From Flavobacterium sp. (GTDB lineage Bacteria > Bacteroidota > Bacteroidia > Flavobacteriales > Flavobacteriaceae): 64,000 bases of DNA. The DNA lies in the NCBI RefSeq assembly GCF_025352015.1, contig NZ_JANXUG010000112.1, forward strand, positions 56,846-120,845, in the 5' to 3' direction. Shown piece after piece: positions 54,874-63,672 of this stretch (the first letter of the stretch is position 1; every line of letters starts with the position of its first letter). The translations under genes were made by a program, and so were the position numbers. The notes under the pieces were generated by a model. That model was not told the DNA's origin and made no database searches. It saw only the letters and a program-made list of their open reading frames with translations.

Positions 54874-55497
54874 ATGTCATTACGAAGTTCTGTTTTACTC
54901 ATTGCTATTATTTTAATACTTGACCAGTTTTTCAAAATTTTTATTAAGACCAATTTCATTTACAATGAAACTATTGATGTCACCAGCTGGTTTAAATTAA
55001 TGCTGATTGAAAACGAAGGAATGGCTTGGGGTGCTAAAATACCGGGCGAATATGGTAAAATAATATTGACAGTTTTTAGAATTTTGGCAGTCTTTGGGAT
55101 TGGCTATTGGTTGTATGAAGCAAGCACAAAACACAGTTCAAATTATTTGATGGTCGCCATTGCGCTGATATTTGCAGGAGCGGTTGGAAACATTATTGAT
55201 TCTGTTTTTTATGGTGTTGTTTTTGATGACAGTTACAGCCATTTAGCAACACTTTTTGCAGACAAACCTTCAGGGACTTGGTTTCATGGTAAGGTCGTTG
55301 ATATGTTGTACTTTCCAATATTTGAAGGAACTTTTCCTAAATGGTTGCCGCTGTACGGAGGTCAATCGTTTAAATTTTTTAATGCCATTTTTAACATTGC
55401 TGATATGGCGATTTCAACAGGCGTTGGCATCTTAATTGTATTTAACAAAAAAGCATTTGTTAAGAAAACTATTGTGGAAGCATATACACACTCGTAG
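54874..55497 (+). CDS. lspA: Lipoprotein signal peptidase (signal peptidase II)
   Basis: A 207-residue inner-membrane aspartyl protease that removes signal peptides of lipoproteins. Four transmembrane helices (about 5-22, 65-83, 92-113, 172-195); conserved LDQFFKIFIK at the N-terminus, GNIIDS (about 109-114) and FNIADMAIS (about 171-179) supply the two catalytic Asp residues. The loop between helices 3 and 4 is longer than in proteobacteria, as is typical for Bacteroidota. The window's own lipoproteins are expected substrates. Its last 29 nt overlap the convergent fau gene. Confidence 0.93.
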   Translation: MSLRSSVLLIAIILILDQFFKIFIKTNFIYNETIDVTSWFKLMLIENEGMAWGAKIPGEYGKIILTVFRILAVFGIGYWLYEASTKHSSNYLMVAIALIFAGAVGNIIDSVFYGVVFDDSYSHLATLFADKPSGTWFHGKVVDMLYFPIFEGTFPKWLPLYGGQSFKFFNAIFNIADMAISTGVGILIVFNKKAFVKKTIVEAYTHS

Positions 55498-56038
55498 GTG
55501 TAACACAATAATTCAAGGAAATATCTGTTGAAGAAACATCGTCAATAACCTCTTCAGGATCAAAAAAAGATAAGCCTATTTTGACAACATCTTCACGGCA
55601 TTTGGACAAAAAAGTATCGTAAAATCCTTTGCCATATCCTACTCTATTTCCTTTGGTATCATAAGCTAATAAAGGAAGAAACACCACATCTATTTTAAAA
55701 TTAGGAACTTCTATTCCATCAACTGGTTCGTAGACATTGTATTCATTTTTTTGAAATTTAGTACTATCTGTCAGCAGATAATTTGTCATTTCAAGCGTAT
55801 CAAAATTGCTTTTTGCCACCACAATTTCTTTGTCTTTACCTACTAATAGTTGAAGAATAAATTCCGTATCAATTTCTTTTTGCTCTTCGATGTTGAGGAA
55901 CAAATGAAAATAGGTTTTCTCCCAAATATCGAGTTGTAATAATCGGTTAGCAATTGCCAAACTTTTATCCTCAATGACATCAACTGATAATTCTTGGCGA
56001 AGTTCTTTATACTTTTTACGTAAGTCCTTTTTATTCAT
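55469..56038 (-). CDS. fau: 5-formyltetrahydrofolate cyclo-ligase
   Basis: A 189-residue cytosolic enzyme that recycles 5-formyl-THF to 5,10-methenyl-THF using ATP. N-terminal KKDLRKKYKELRQEL and the strongly conserved VGYGKGFYDTFL (about 130-141) plus the preceding LPLLAYDTKGNR are diagnostic. It overlaps lspA convergently by 29 nt and is divergent from uvrC with back-to-back promoters in a 58-nt gap. Confidence 0.92.
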   Translation of the reverse strand: MNKKDLRKKYKELRQELSVDVIEDKSLAIANRLLQLDIWEKTYFHLFLNIEEQKEIDTEFILQLLVGKDKEIVVAKSNFDTLEMTNYLLTDSTKFQKNEYNVYEPVDGIEVPNFKIDVVFLPLLAYDTKGNRVGYGKGFYDTFLSKCREDVVKIGLSFFDPEEVIDDVSSTDISLNYCVTPTSVYMLPQ

Positions 56039-56042
56039 CCCT

Positions 56043-56070
56043 CAAAAGTACTTTAATTTTTATAACTTTG
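56043..56070. promoter_or_regulatory. Divergent -7 boxes of fau and uvrC
   Basis: The minus strand has TACTTTTG at 56043-56050, and the plus strand has TAACTTTG at 56063-56070; both match TAnnTTTG. The fau box ends only 4 nt from its ATG, implying a very short or no leader. Confidence 0.45.
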
Positions 56071-56096
56071 AAATCAATCCAGATTCTCAATCGTAA

Positions 56097-57896
56097 ATGG
56101 AAATCACTTCTCTTGAACTTCAACTGCAATCGCTACCGGACAGTCCTGGCGTATATCAGTATTATGATGCAGCTGGGAAAATTCTATACGTTGGCAAAGC
56201 CAAAAATCTCAAAAAAAGAGTGTCCTCTTATTTCAATAAACTACATGATACAGCCAAAACTAATGTTTTAGTTAAGAAGATTGTTACCATTAAACACATT
56301 GTAGTTTCATCGGAACAAGACGCCTTTTTATTAGAAAATAATTTAATAAAAAAACTGCAGCCACGTTACAATGTTTTGTTGCGCGATGATAAAACCTACC
56401 CTTGGATTTGCATCAAAAAAGAACCATTTTCGCGCATATTTTCAACACGAAAAATGATCAAAGACGGCTCTGAATATTTTGGACCATACACTAGTTTTAA
56501 AACGGTGCATACTATTTTGGATTTGATTAAAGAGTTATATCCGTTACGAACGTGTAACTACGATTTGAACGAAAGTAACATTCGATTGCATAAATTTAAA
56601 GTATGTCTAGAATACCATATTGGCAATTGTAAAGGACCCTGTGAGGGATTGGAATTGCTAGAAAACTATCAAAAACAAGTGGATGCCATTCGAGAAATTC
56701 TAAAAGGAAATTTTAAAGATAGCATGCGCGATTTTAAAAAATTGATGCAGGATTTAGCTTTTGAAATGAAGTTTGAAGCAGCTCAAAAAGTCAAAGAAAA
56801 GATAGCAGTTCTCGAAAATTACCAATCACGCTCTACTATTTTAAATCCAAAAATTTCCAATATTGATGTGTTTTCTATTATTTCTGATGAAGCGGTGGCG
56901 TATGTAAATTTTTTGCAAATCGCTCATGGCGCAATCATTCGATCCTTTACATTGGAACTCAAAAAAAAATTGGACGAAACCGATGAAGAACTTTTGGAAC
57001 TTGCCGTAGTAGAACTTCGGGAACGGTTTAGCTTGACATCCAAAGAAATAATTTTGCCTTTTGTTTTAGATTTTGGAGACAAAATAAAAGTTACTGTACC
57101 ACAACTTGGCGATAAAAAGCAAATTTTAGAATTGTCGCAACGCAATGCCAAATACCAACGATTGGAACAATTGAAACAAATTCAGATTGTAGACCCAGAG
57201 CGTCACACGAACCGCATCATGGCACAAATGCAAAAGGATTTACGACTTTCGATCGAGCCTCGTCATATTGAATGTTTTGATAATTCTAATATTCAAGGGA
57301 CAAATCCAGTTGCAGCATGCGTAGTTTTTAAAGACGGCAAACCAAGCAAGAAAGATTATCGGCATTTCAACATTAAAACCGTAGAAGGGCCAAATGATTT
57401 TGCATCGATGGAAGAGGTAGTTTATCGAAGGTACAAACGAATGCTTGATGAAAACCTGTCTTTACCGCAACTCATTATCATTGATGGAGGAAAAGGACAA
57501 TTGTCATCGGCCTTAAAAAGTATGGATGATTTGGGATTACGAGGTAAAATTGCTGTAATTGGTATTGCCAAACGGTTGGAAGAATTGTTTTATCCCGGCG
57601 ATTCGGTGCCGTTATATTTAGACAAAAAATCGGAAAGCTTAAAAATTATTCAACAGTTGAGGAACGAAGCACATCGTTTTGGAATCACACATCATCGAGA
57701 TAAAAGAAGTAAAGCGGCTTTAAATTCAACTATTGAAACTATTTCTGGCATTGGCGAAAAGACGATGTTGCTATTATTAAAATATTTTAAAAGTGTAAAA
57801 AGATTAAAATTAGCAACAGAAAAAGAAATTTCTGATGTTGTAGGTGTATCAAAAGCCAAAAAAATTTCCGAATTTTACAACATAAGTAAACGTTAA
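56097..57896 (+). CDS. uvrC: UvrABC system protein C
   Basis: A 599-residue excision nuclease subunit cutting on both sides of DNA lesions. GIY-YIG domain about 12-95 (SPGVYQYYDAAGKILYVGKA), UVR segment about 205-240, UvrC RNase H-like domain about 380-530 (HIECFDNSNIQGTNPVAACV, IIDGGKGQLSSA), and helix-hairpin-helix pair at 555-599. Length matches the family. The stop overlaps the next ATG (TAATG at 57894-57898), so it is translationally coupled to the patatin gene. Confidence 0.95.
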   Translation: MEITSLELQLQSLPDSPGVYQYYDAAGKILYVGKAKNLKKRVSSYFNKLHDTAKTNVLVKKIVTIKHIVVSSEQDAFLLENNLIKKLQPRYNVLLRDDKTYPWICIKKEPFSRIFSTRKMIKDGSEYFGPYTSFKTVHTILDLIKELYPLRTCNYDLNESNIRLHKFKVCLEYHIGNCKGPCEGLELLENYQKQVDAIREILKGNFKDSMRDFKKLMQDLAFEMKFEAAQKVKEKIAVLENYQSRSTILNPKISNIDVFSIISDEAVAYVNFLQIAHGAIIRSFTLELKKKLDETDEELLELAVVELRERFSLTSKEIILPFVLDFGDKIKVTVPQLGDKKQILELSQRNAKYQRLEQLKQIQIVDPERHTNRIMAQMQKDLRLSIEPRHIECFDNSNIQGTNPVAACVVFKDGKPSKKDYRHFNIKTVEGPNDFASMEEVVYRRYKRMLDENLSLPQLIIIDGGKGQLSSALKSMDDLGLRGKIAVIGIAKRLEELFYPGDSVPLYLDKKSESLKIIQQLRNEAHRFGITHHRDKRSKAALNSTIETISGIGEKTMLLLLKYFKSVKRLKLATEKEISDVVGVSKAKKISEFYNISKR

Positions 57897-60118
57897 TGCT
57901 TTTTATGAAAAAAACAATGCTGATTCTGATAGGTCTTTTTTTTCTTCAGAATGTTGTTGCTCAAGATACGATTAAGAAAAAAAGACCAAAAATTGGTTTG
58001 ATTCTTAGCGGTGGCGGCGCAAAAGGATTTGCACATATAGGCGTGTTAAAAGTTCTAGAAAGAGCGGGCATCAAGATAGATTATATTGGTGGCACTAGTA
58101 TGGGAGCGGTAGTTGGCGGTTTGTATGCCACTGGATATAGCGCTACACAAATAGACTCTATATTTCATAATACCGATTTTGATGAGTTACTTCAAGATTA
58201 CGTTCCACGGTCTTCAAAAAGTTTTTACGAGAAACGAAACGACGAAATGTATGCGATTTCACTGCCGTTTAAAAATCTTAAAGTTGCAATTCCTATTGCC
58301 CTTTCCAAAGGAATGTATAATTATAGTTTGCTGTCAAAACTCACACACAAAGTGAGGAATGTTTCAGATTTTAGCAAACTTCCGATTCCGTTTTTATGCA
58401 TAGCCACTGATATTGAAAAAGGGGAGCAAGTGATTTTAAAAAACGGGTATTTAGCGCAAGCGATGCTCGCAAGTTCTGCTTTTCCTTCATTATTCTCTCC
58501 TGTAGAAATAGATGGTAAATTATTAGTAGATGGTGGTGTTGCCAATAATTATCCTGTAGAAGAGGTCCGAAAAATGGGAGCTGATTTCATTATTGGAGTA
58601 GATGTTCAAGATGATTTAAAAGATAGAAATTTATTAAAAGATGCAACGCGAATTTTGGTACAGATAACCAATTTGAGCATGATAAAAGTAATGAAAGACA
58701 AGCAAAAATTAACCGACATATATATAAAACCAGATGTTTCAAAGTATGGCGTAATCTCTTTTGATAAAGGAAAAGAAATTGTTAAAGCTGGCGAAGATGC
58801 TGCAAATTTAATCTATGATAAACTACAAAAATTAGCAGACCCATCACCTGACTATAAACGTAATAATTTGAAAGTTACTTCAGATATTTTAAAAATAAAT
58901 GACATTTCTATAAGCAATCTGGATAATTATACAAGAGCCTACGTTTTGGGAAAACTTCATTTTATAAACGGTAGTAAAATAACGTATGAAGACCTAAAAA
59001 AAGGCATAAGTAATATAAATGCTACCCAAAATTTCAGCAGAATTAGTTACACAATCGATGAAAATCAAAACGAGGATGTGCTAAAATTAAACCTTATTGA
59101 AAACCCTACAAAGACTTATTTGAGATTTGGACTTCATTATGACGGATTATACAAGGGCGCCATTTTAGTCAATTTAACTCAAAAAAAATGGTTGTTTAAG
59201 AATGATGTAGTGTCCTTTGATGTTGGTCTTGGCGATAATATTCGATACAACCTGGATTATTATATTGACAATGGTTTTTATTGGAGTTTTGGGATAAAAT
59301 CCCGATACAACACCTTTAATAAAAACGTTCAAACTGATTTTAGAAACGGACAATTATTTGCACAACTAGGTTTAAACAGTATCAATATAGACTTTTCTGA
59401 TTTAACAAATCAAGCGTATCTACAAACCGTTTTTATTCAAAAATTTATAATTGGTGCAGGTATAGAGAACAAATTTTTAAAAATAAAATCAGATAATTTA
59501 GTGCAAATTAATCCCACTTTTGAACAAAGCAGCTACAATAGTGTTTTTGGTTACATGAAATACGATTCTTTCGATAATAAATTATTTCCCAAAAAAGGCT
59601 GGTTGTTTTCTGGAGATATTCAATCCTATCTTTTTTCGTCAAATTATACGAACGAATTTAATCGCTATTCTATCGCAAAAGGAGAAATAGGACTTGTAAA
59701 ATCTTTTTATAAAAAAGTTACACTAAAAATTCAAGCTGATGTTGGTTTGACTTTTGGCAAAAGCAGCGTTCATTTTTTCGATTTTATTTTAGGCGGTTAT
59801 GGTTTTAATACCATCAATAATTTTAAATATTTTTATGGTTATGATTTTTTAGGAATTTCCGCCAACAGCTTTATCAAATCTAGTTTTACTTTGGATTATG
59901 AAATTTATAAAAAGAATCACATCAATTTTTCAGCAAATTATGCAAATGTGGAGGACAATTTATTTGCAACTGGGCGTTGGTTTTCTGAACCAAAATATAA
60001 CGGTTATGCTATAGGTTATGCTTTAGAATCGTTTCTTGGTCCAATTGAAATTAAGTACTCCTGGTCGCCAGAGTTAAGCAGGGTTTATACCTTCGTAAAT
60101 GTTGGCTTTTGGTTTTAA
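57896..60118 (+). CDS. Patatin-like phospholipase with outer-membrane barrel
   Basis: A 740-residue exported protein: signal peptide to about residue 23 (LIGLFFLQNVVAQ), patatin domain about 30-300 with oxyanion GGGAKG (39-44), nucleophile Ser68 in GGTSMGAVVGG, and catalytic Asp in DGGVANNYPV (about 211-220), a POTRA-like region about 320-400, then a BamA/surface-antigen-type beta-barrel ending VNVGFWF. This is the PlpD-like type V-d self-secreting lipase layout, known in Bacteroidota. It could start at ATG 57896 or ATG 57905. Coupled to uvrC by a 1-nt overlap, with no obvious functional link. Confidence 0.9.
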   Translation: MLFMKKTMLILIGLFFLQNVVAQDTIKKKRPKIGLILSGGGAKGFAHIGVLKVLERAGIKIDYIGGTSMGAVVGGLYATGYSATQIDSIFHNTDFDELLQDYVPRSSKSFYEKRNDEMYAISLPFKNLKVAIPIALSKGMYNYSLLSKLTHKVRNVSDFSKLPIPFLCIATDIEKGEQVILKNGYLAQAMLASSAFPSLFSPVEIDGKLLVDGGVANNYPVEEVRKMGADFIIGVDVQDDLKDRNLLKDATRILVQITNLSMIKVMKDKQKLTDIYIKPDVSKYGVISFDKGKEIVKAGEDAANLIYDKLQKLADPSPDYKRNNLKVTSDILKINDISISNLDNYTRAYVLGKLHFINGSKITYEDLKKGISNINATQNFSRISYTIDENQNEDVLKLNLIENPTKTYLRFGLHYDGLYKGAILVNLTQKKWLFKNDVVSFDVGLGDNIRYNLDYYIDNGFYWSFGIKSRYNTFNKNVQTDFRNGQLFAQLGLNSINIDFSDLTNQAYLQTVFIQKFIIGAGIENKFLKIKSDNLVQINPTFEQSSYNSVFGYMKYDSFDNKLFPKKGWLFSGDIQSYLFSSNYTNEFNRYSIAKGEIGLVKSFYKKVTLKIQADVGLTFGKSSVHFFDFILGGYGFNTINNFKYFYGYDFLGISANSFIKSSFTLDYEIYKKNHINFSANYANVEDNLFATGRWFSEPKYNGYAIGYALESFLGPIEIKYSWSPELSRVYTFVNVGFWF

Positions 60119-60138
60119 CCCTATTTAAAATAAAAAAC

Positions 60139-60146
60139 TATATTTG
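60139..60146 (+). promoter_or_regulatory. Predicted -7 box of the permease gene
   Basis: TATATTTG (TAnnTTTG) 25 nt before the ATG at 60172. Confidence 0.5.
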
Positions 60147-60171
60147 ATACACTTTAACTAAAACTACGAAT

Positions 60172-61809
60172 ATGTCAATTTGGAAAAGAAAACCGTTAAC
60201 TCAATTATTGAACGAAGCCGCTGATTCGGAAAAAGGACTTAAGAAAACGTTAACAGCATCAGGATTAGTTGCATTAGGAATTGGAGCCATTATTGGCGCT
60301 GGTTTGTTTTCAATAACCGGTTTAGCAGCATCAATGAATGCTGGTCCTGCGATTACGATTTCATTTTTGGTTGCTGCCTTTGGTTGTATTTTCGCTGGCT
60401 TGTGTTATGCTGAATTTTCTTCAATGATTCCGGTAGCAGGGAGTGCCTACACGTACTCATTTGCTACAATGGGAGAATTTGTAGCCTGGATAATAGGATG
60501 GGATTTAGTACTAGAATACGCCGTTGGCGCAGCAACAGTTTCTATAAGTTGGTCTAGATATTTGGGAAAATTTTTAAGCGGATATGGAATCCATCTTAAT
60601 GAATCCTACACGCTTTCTCCGTTTGAAGGAGGAATTATCAATGCGCCTGCCGTCTTGATTGTCATGATAATGTCACTAATCTTAATTAGAGGAACTCGTG
60701 AATCAGCTTTCGTAAACGGAATTATAGTTTTATTAAAAGTAACGGTTGTTTTGGTGTTTATTGCTGTTGGATGGCAGTACATAAAACCCGAAAATTATGT
60801 ACCATATATACCCGAAAACACTGGTAAATTTGGTGAATTTGGCTTTTCAGGCATCATAAGAGCAGCAGCGATTGTTTTCTTTGCGTACATAGGTTTTGAT
60901 GCCGTTTCTACAGCAGCTCAAGAAGCAAAAAACCCTAAAAGAGATATGCCTATTGGGATTTTACTTTCTTTAGGAATTTGCACCATTCTTTATATACTTT
61001 TCGCTCATGTAATGACAGGAGTCGTGAATTATCAGGCATTTGCCGGTAAAGACGGAATTGCACCTGTTGCCATAGCTGTTGAATCAATGGGAACTGTTGG
61101 GGCAAATGGGATGATTACACCAGCTTATCCTTGGTTAAACACAGCAATATTATTAGCTATTCTTGGAGGATATGCCTCGGTTATTTTAGTGATGTTAATG
61201 GGACAAAGTAGAGTATTCTTCTCTATGAGTAAAGACGGATTAATGCCAAAAGTGTTTTCTGAAGTTCATCCAAAATTTAGAACTCCCGCAAAAAACAATT
61301 TATTATTTATGGTGATAGTAAGTCTTTTTGCGGCATTTGTTCCTGCAAGAGTTGTGGGCGAAATGACAAGTATAGGAACGTTGTTTGCCTTTATTTTAGT
61401 TTGTATTGGTGTTTTAATAATGCGTAAAAAAATGCCAGAAGCGCCACGAGCTTTTAGAACGCCTTTAGTTCCTTTTGTGCCTATTGCAGGGGTAATAGTA
61501 TGTTTGTTTATGATGGTGTTTTTACCATTAGATACTTGGATAAGGCTTATCGTTTGGATGATGATAGGTTTCGATTTCTACTTGTTTTATGGGATGAAAA
61601 ATAGTATTTTAAATAAAGGAAATTTTAGTTTAGCCAATTACAAAACAGTTGCTGGTTCTGGTTTAGGAATGGTTTTAGCACTAATAGTTATTGCTTATGT
61701 TCATCATTCAGATCCAGCCATTGATGATAGCTTTTTGTTTTATTTTTCATTAATTTTTGCCATGATACATGCACTGGTTTATGCATATAGTTTTAAAAAA
61801 GCAAGATAA
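60172..61809 (+). CDS. APC-superfamily amino-acid permease (CAT-like)
   Basis: A 545-residue inner-membrane transporter with about 14 hydrophobic helices. Hallmarks of the cationic amino-acid transporter (CAT) group: KKTLTASGLVALGIGAIIGAGLFSITG (about 22-48, helix 1 with the unwound GAGLF), FAYIGFDAVSTAAQEAKNP (about 238-256), and SRVFFSMSKDGLMP (about 345-358). It probably imports an amino acid by proton symport; substrate not deducible. Followed by a strong terminator. Confidence 0.9.
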   Translation: MSIWKRKPLTQLLNEAADSEKGLKKTLTASGLVALGIGAIIGAGLFSITGLAASMNAGPAITISFLVAAFGCIFAGLCYAEFSSMIPVAGSAYTYSFATMGEFVAWIIGWDLVLEYAVGAATVSISWSRYLGKFLSGYGIHLNESYTLSPFEGGIINAPAVLIVMIMSLILIRGTRESAFVNGIIVLLKVTVVLVFIAVGWQYIKPENYVPYIPENTGKFGEFGFSGIIRAAAIVFFAYIGFDAVSTAAQEAKNPKRDMPIGILLSLGICTILYILFAHVMTGVVNYQAFAGKDGIAPVAIAVESMGTVGANGMITPAYPWLNTAILLAILGGYASVILVMLMGQSRVFFSMSKDGLMPKVFSEVHPKFRTPAKNNLLFMVIVSLFAAFVPARVVGEMTSIGTLFAFILVCIGVLIMRKKMPEAPRAFRTPLVPFVPIAGVIVCLFMMVFLPLDTWIRLIVWMMIGFDFYLFYGMKNSILNKGNFSLANYKTVAGSGLGMVLALIVIAYVHHSDPAIDDSFLFYFSLIFAMIHALVYAYSFKKAR

Positions 61810-61826
61810 ACGCTAAAAAAATTATT

Positions 61827-61870
61827 AAAAGGTACTGAAATTAAATGACCAAATTTTTTCAGTACCTTTT
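61827..61870 (+). terminator. Rho-independent terminator of the permease gene
   Basis: AAAAGGTACTGAAA (61827-61840) pairs perfectly over 14 bp with TTTCAGTACCTTTT (61857-61870), with a 16-nt loop. Confidence 0.87.
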
Positions 61871-61929
61871 CTACTTTATAAATATTTCACAATAACGAAG
61901 TGCAAAATTTAAATTTTCCCGATATTTGC

Positions 61930-62010
61930 TTTATTAAATTAGATAATATCCCAATTTGAAAATTAGATAATTTCAAATTCATTGTCTAATTACAACACTA
62001 TCAAATTTTC
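61930..62010. repeat. AT-rich AATTAGATAAT repeat upstream of hmgA
   Basis: AAATTAGATAATATCCC, AAAATTAGATAATTTC and TTGTCTAATTAC occur within 60 nt. Related words occur at 63180-63230 and 63610-63672 on both sides of the second four-helix relic. Confidence 0.5.
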
Positions 62011-62018
62011 TATATACA

Positions 62019-63173
62019 ATGTTATACCATAAACTTGGAGATTTTCCACAAAAAAGGCATACGCAGTTTGAAAAACCTACAGGTGGTTTGTATTACGAAC
62101 AGCTTTTTGGCACCGAAGGTTTTCACGGACATTCTTCTTTATTATACCATATTCATAGACCTACACAAGTCAAGGAAATTGTAAAATCTTATTCAGTAGA
62201 ACCCAAAATAGCCATTGGAAAAAACATCAAATCACTCCTTTTAAAAGGATTCGAACTATTACCCGAAGATGATTTTTTAGAAAGCCGAAAAGCAATGCTA
62301 GTCAATAAGGATTGCATTATTGGCCTTGCTGCACCAAGAAAATCACTTACAAATTATTTCTATAAAAATGCCGATGCTGATGAAATGATTTTTATTCACA
62401 AAGGAAAAGGTAAACTCCGCACAATGATGGGAAATATCCAGTTTGAATACGGAGATTATCTAATCATTCCACGAGGGATTATTTATCAAATCGAATTTGA
62501 AACCTCTGATAATCGATTGTTTTATGTTGAGTCTTACACCCCTTTTTATACTCCAAAACGTTACAAAAATCAAACGGGACAATATTTAGAACATGCTCCG
62601 TTTTGCGAACGCGATTTCAAATTACCAACTGAACTAGAAACGCACGATAAAAAAGGAGATTTCACCATCAAAATCAAAAAAGAAGGCATGATACACGAAA
62701 TAATTTATGCTGCGCATCCATTTGACGTTGTGGGTTGGGACGGTTACAATTTTCCATACGCGTTCAGCATTCATAATTTTGAACCCATAACAGGTCGAGT
62801 TCATCAACCACCACCGGTACATCAAACATTTGAAACGGCAACATTTGTGGTTTGTTCCTTCTGTCCAAGATTGTATGATTACCATCCAAAAGCGATTCCG
62901 GCACCTTATAATCACAGTAATATTGATAGCGATGAGGTTTTGTATTATGTTGATGGTGATTTTATGTCAAGAAACAATATCGAAGCTGGGCATATTACGT
63001 TACATCCAAAAGGAATTCCGCATGGGCCTGCACCAGGTGCTATGGAACGAAGTATCGGGCACACTGAAACTCAAGAATTAGCTGTTATGGTTGATACTTT
63101 TCGACCATTGATGGTTACAGAGGAGGCTATGGGACTTGATGATGGGAAATATTATAAATCTTGGGTGGAGTAA
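62019..63173 (+). CDS. hmgA: Homogentisate 1,2-dioxygenase
   Basis: A 384-residue cytosolic iron enzyme that opens the ring of homogentisate in tyrosine and phenylalanine catabolism. The start YHKLGDFPQKRHTQF and GFHGHSSLLYHIHRPT (about 34-49) are typical of bacterial forms; the cupin core carries AHPFDVVGWDGYNFPYAFSI (about 229-248), the iron-ligand Glu/His region VDGDFMSRNNIEAGHITLHP, and PHGPAPGAMER (about 334-344). The hppD gene lies downstream across the relic. Confidence 0.93.
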   Translation: MLYHKLGDFPQKRHTQFEKPTGGLYYEQLFGTEGFHGHSSLLYHIHRPTQVKEIVKSYSVEPKIAIGKNIKSLLLKGFELLPEDDFLESRKAMLVNKDCIIGLAAPRKSLTNYFYKNADADEMIFIHKGKGKLRTMMGNIQFEYGDYLIIPRGIIYQIEFETSDNRLFYVESYTPFYTPKRYKNQTGQYLEHAPFCERDFKLPTELETHDKKGDFTIKIKKEGMIHEIIYAAHPFDVVGWDGYNFPYAFSIHNFEPITGRVHQPPPVHQTFETATFVVCSFCPRLYDYHPKAIPAPYNHSNIDSDEVLYYVDGDFMSRNNIEAGHITLHPKGIPHGPAPGAMERSIGHTETQELAVMVDTFRPLMVTEEAMGLDDGKYYKSWVE

Positions 63174-63231
63174 TGTGTCAATTAGAAAATGAGGTAATCA
63201 GAAAATGTTACAAATTATCTAATTTATAAAA

Positions 63232-63590
63232 ATGACTTTTAACGAAAAATATAACAATAATGTACTTTTGATAAAAACTTTTGAGTTTTCACTTAAGATT
63301 TTGATCTAGCCGAAGAATTACAGGAAAAGAAGAAATTTGTAATTGGAAATCAATTATTAAAAAGGGGTACTTCAGAAGGAGCAAACTCAAATGAAGCACA
63401 AAATTCGGAAAGTAAAGCAGATTTTATTCACAAATTAAAAATTGCTATTAAAGAAGCCGATGAAACATAATATTGGTTATTTCTTTGTGATGTACATAAA
63501 TAATACCCAGATTGCAAAGAATTATTAAATGACTTATCCGAAATTTTAAAATTTTCAAATAAAATAATTTCAACATCTAAACTAAAATAA
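63232..63590 (+). pseudogene. Decayed four-helix-bundle protein (S23/IVP family)
   Basis: This is a plus-strand relic with a visible start (MTFNEKYNNNVLLIKTFEFS at 63232). After a frame change near 63300 the rest reads DLAEELQEKKKFVIGNQLLK, RGTSEGANSNEAQNSESKAD, FIHKLKIAIKEADET, a stop, YWLFLCDVHK, a stop, and PDCKELLNDLSEILKFSNKI before the natural end at 63590. GNQLLKxGTSxGAN and ESKADFIHKLKIAxKEADE are signature segments of four-helix-bundle proteins. At least one frameshift and two internal stops make it non-functional. It lies between hmgA and hppD. Confidence 0.87.
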
Positions 63591-63609
63591 TTAAAAAATG
63601 GATTATTGT

Positions 63610-63672
63610 AATTATTAGATAATTTTTCTAATTTCAACACTTTTTCTAATTTTCACATTATCTAATTATATC
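63610..63672. repeat. AT-rich TTATCTAATT repeat before hppD
   Basis: Near-copies ATTAGATAATTT, TTTTTCTAATTTC and ATTATCTAATTA directly precede the hppD ATG, echoing ATTATCTAATTTATAAA just before the relic start at 63232. Confidence 0.5.
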
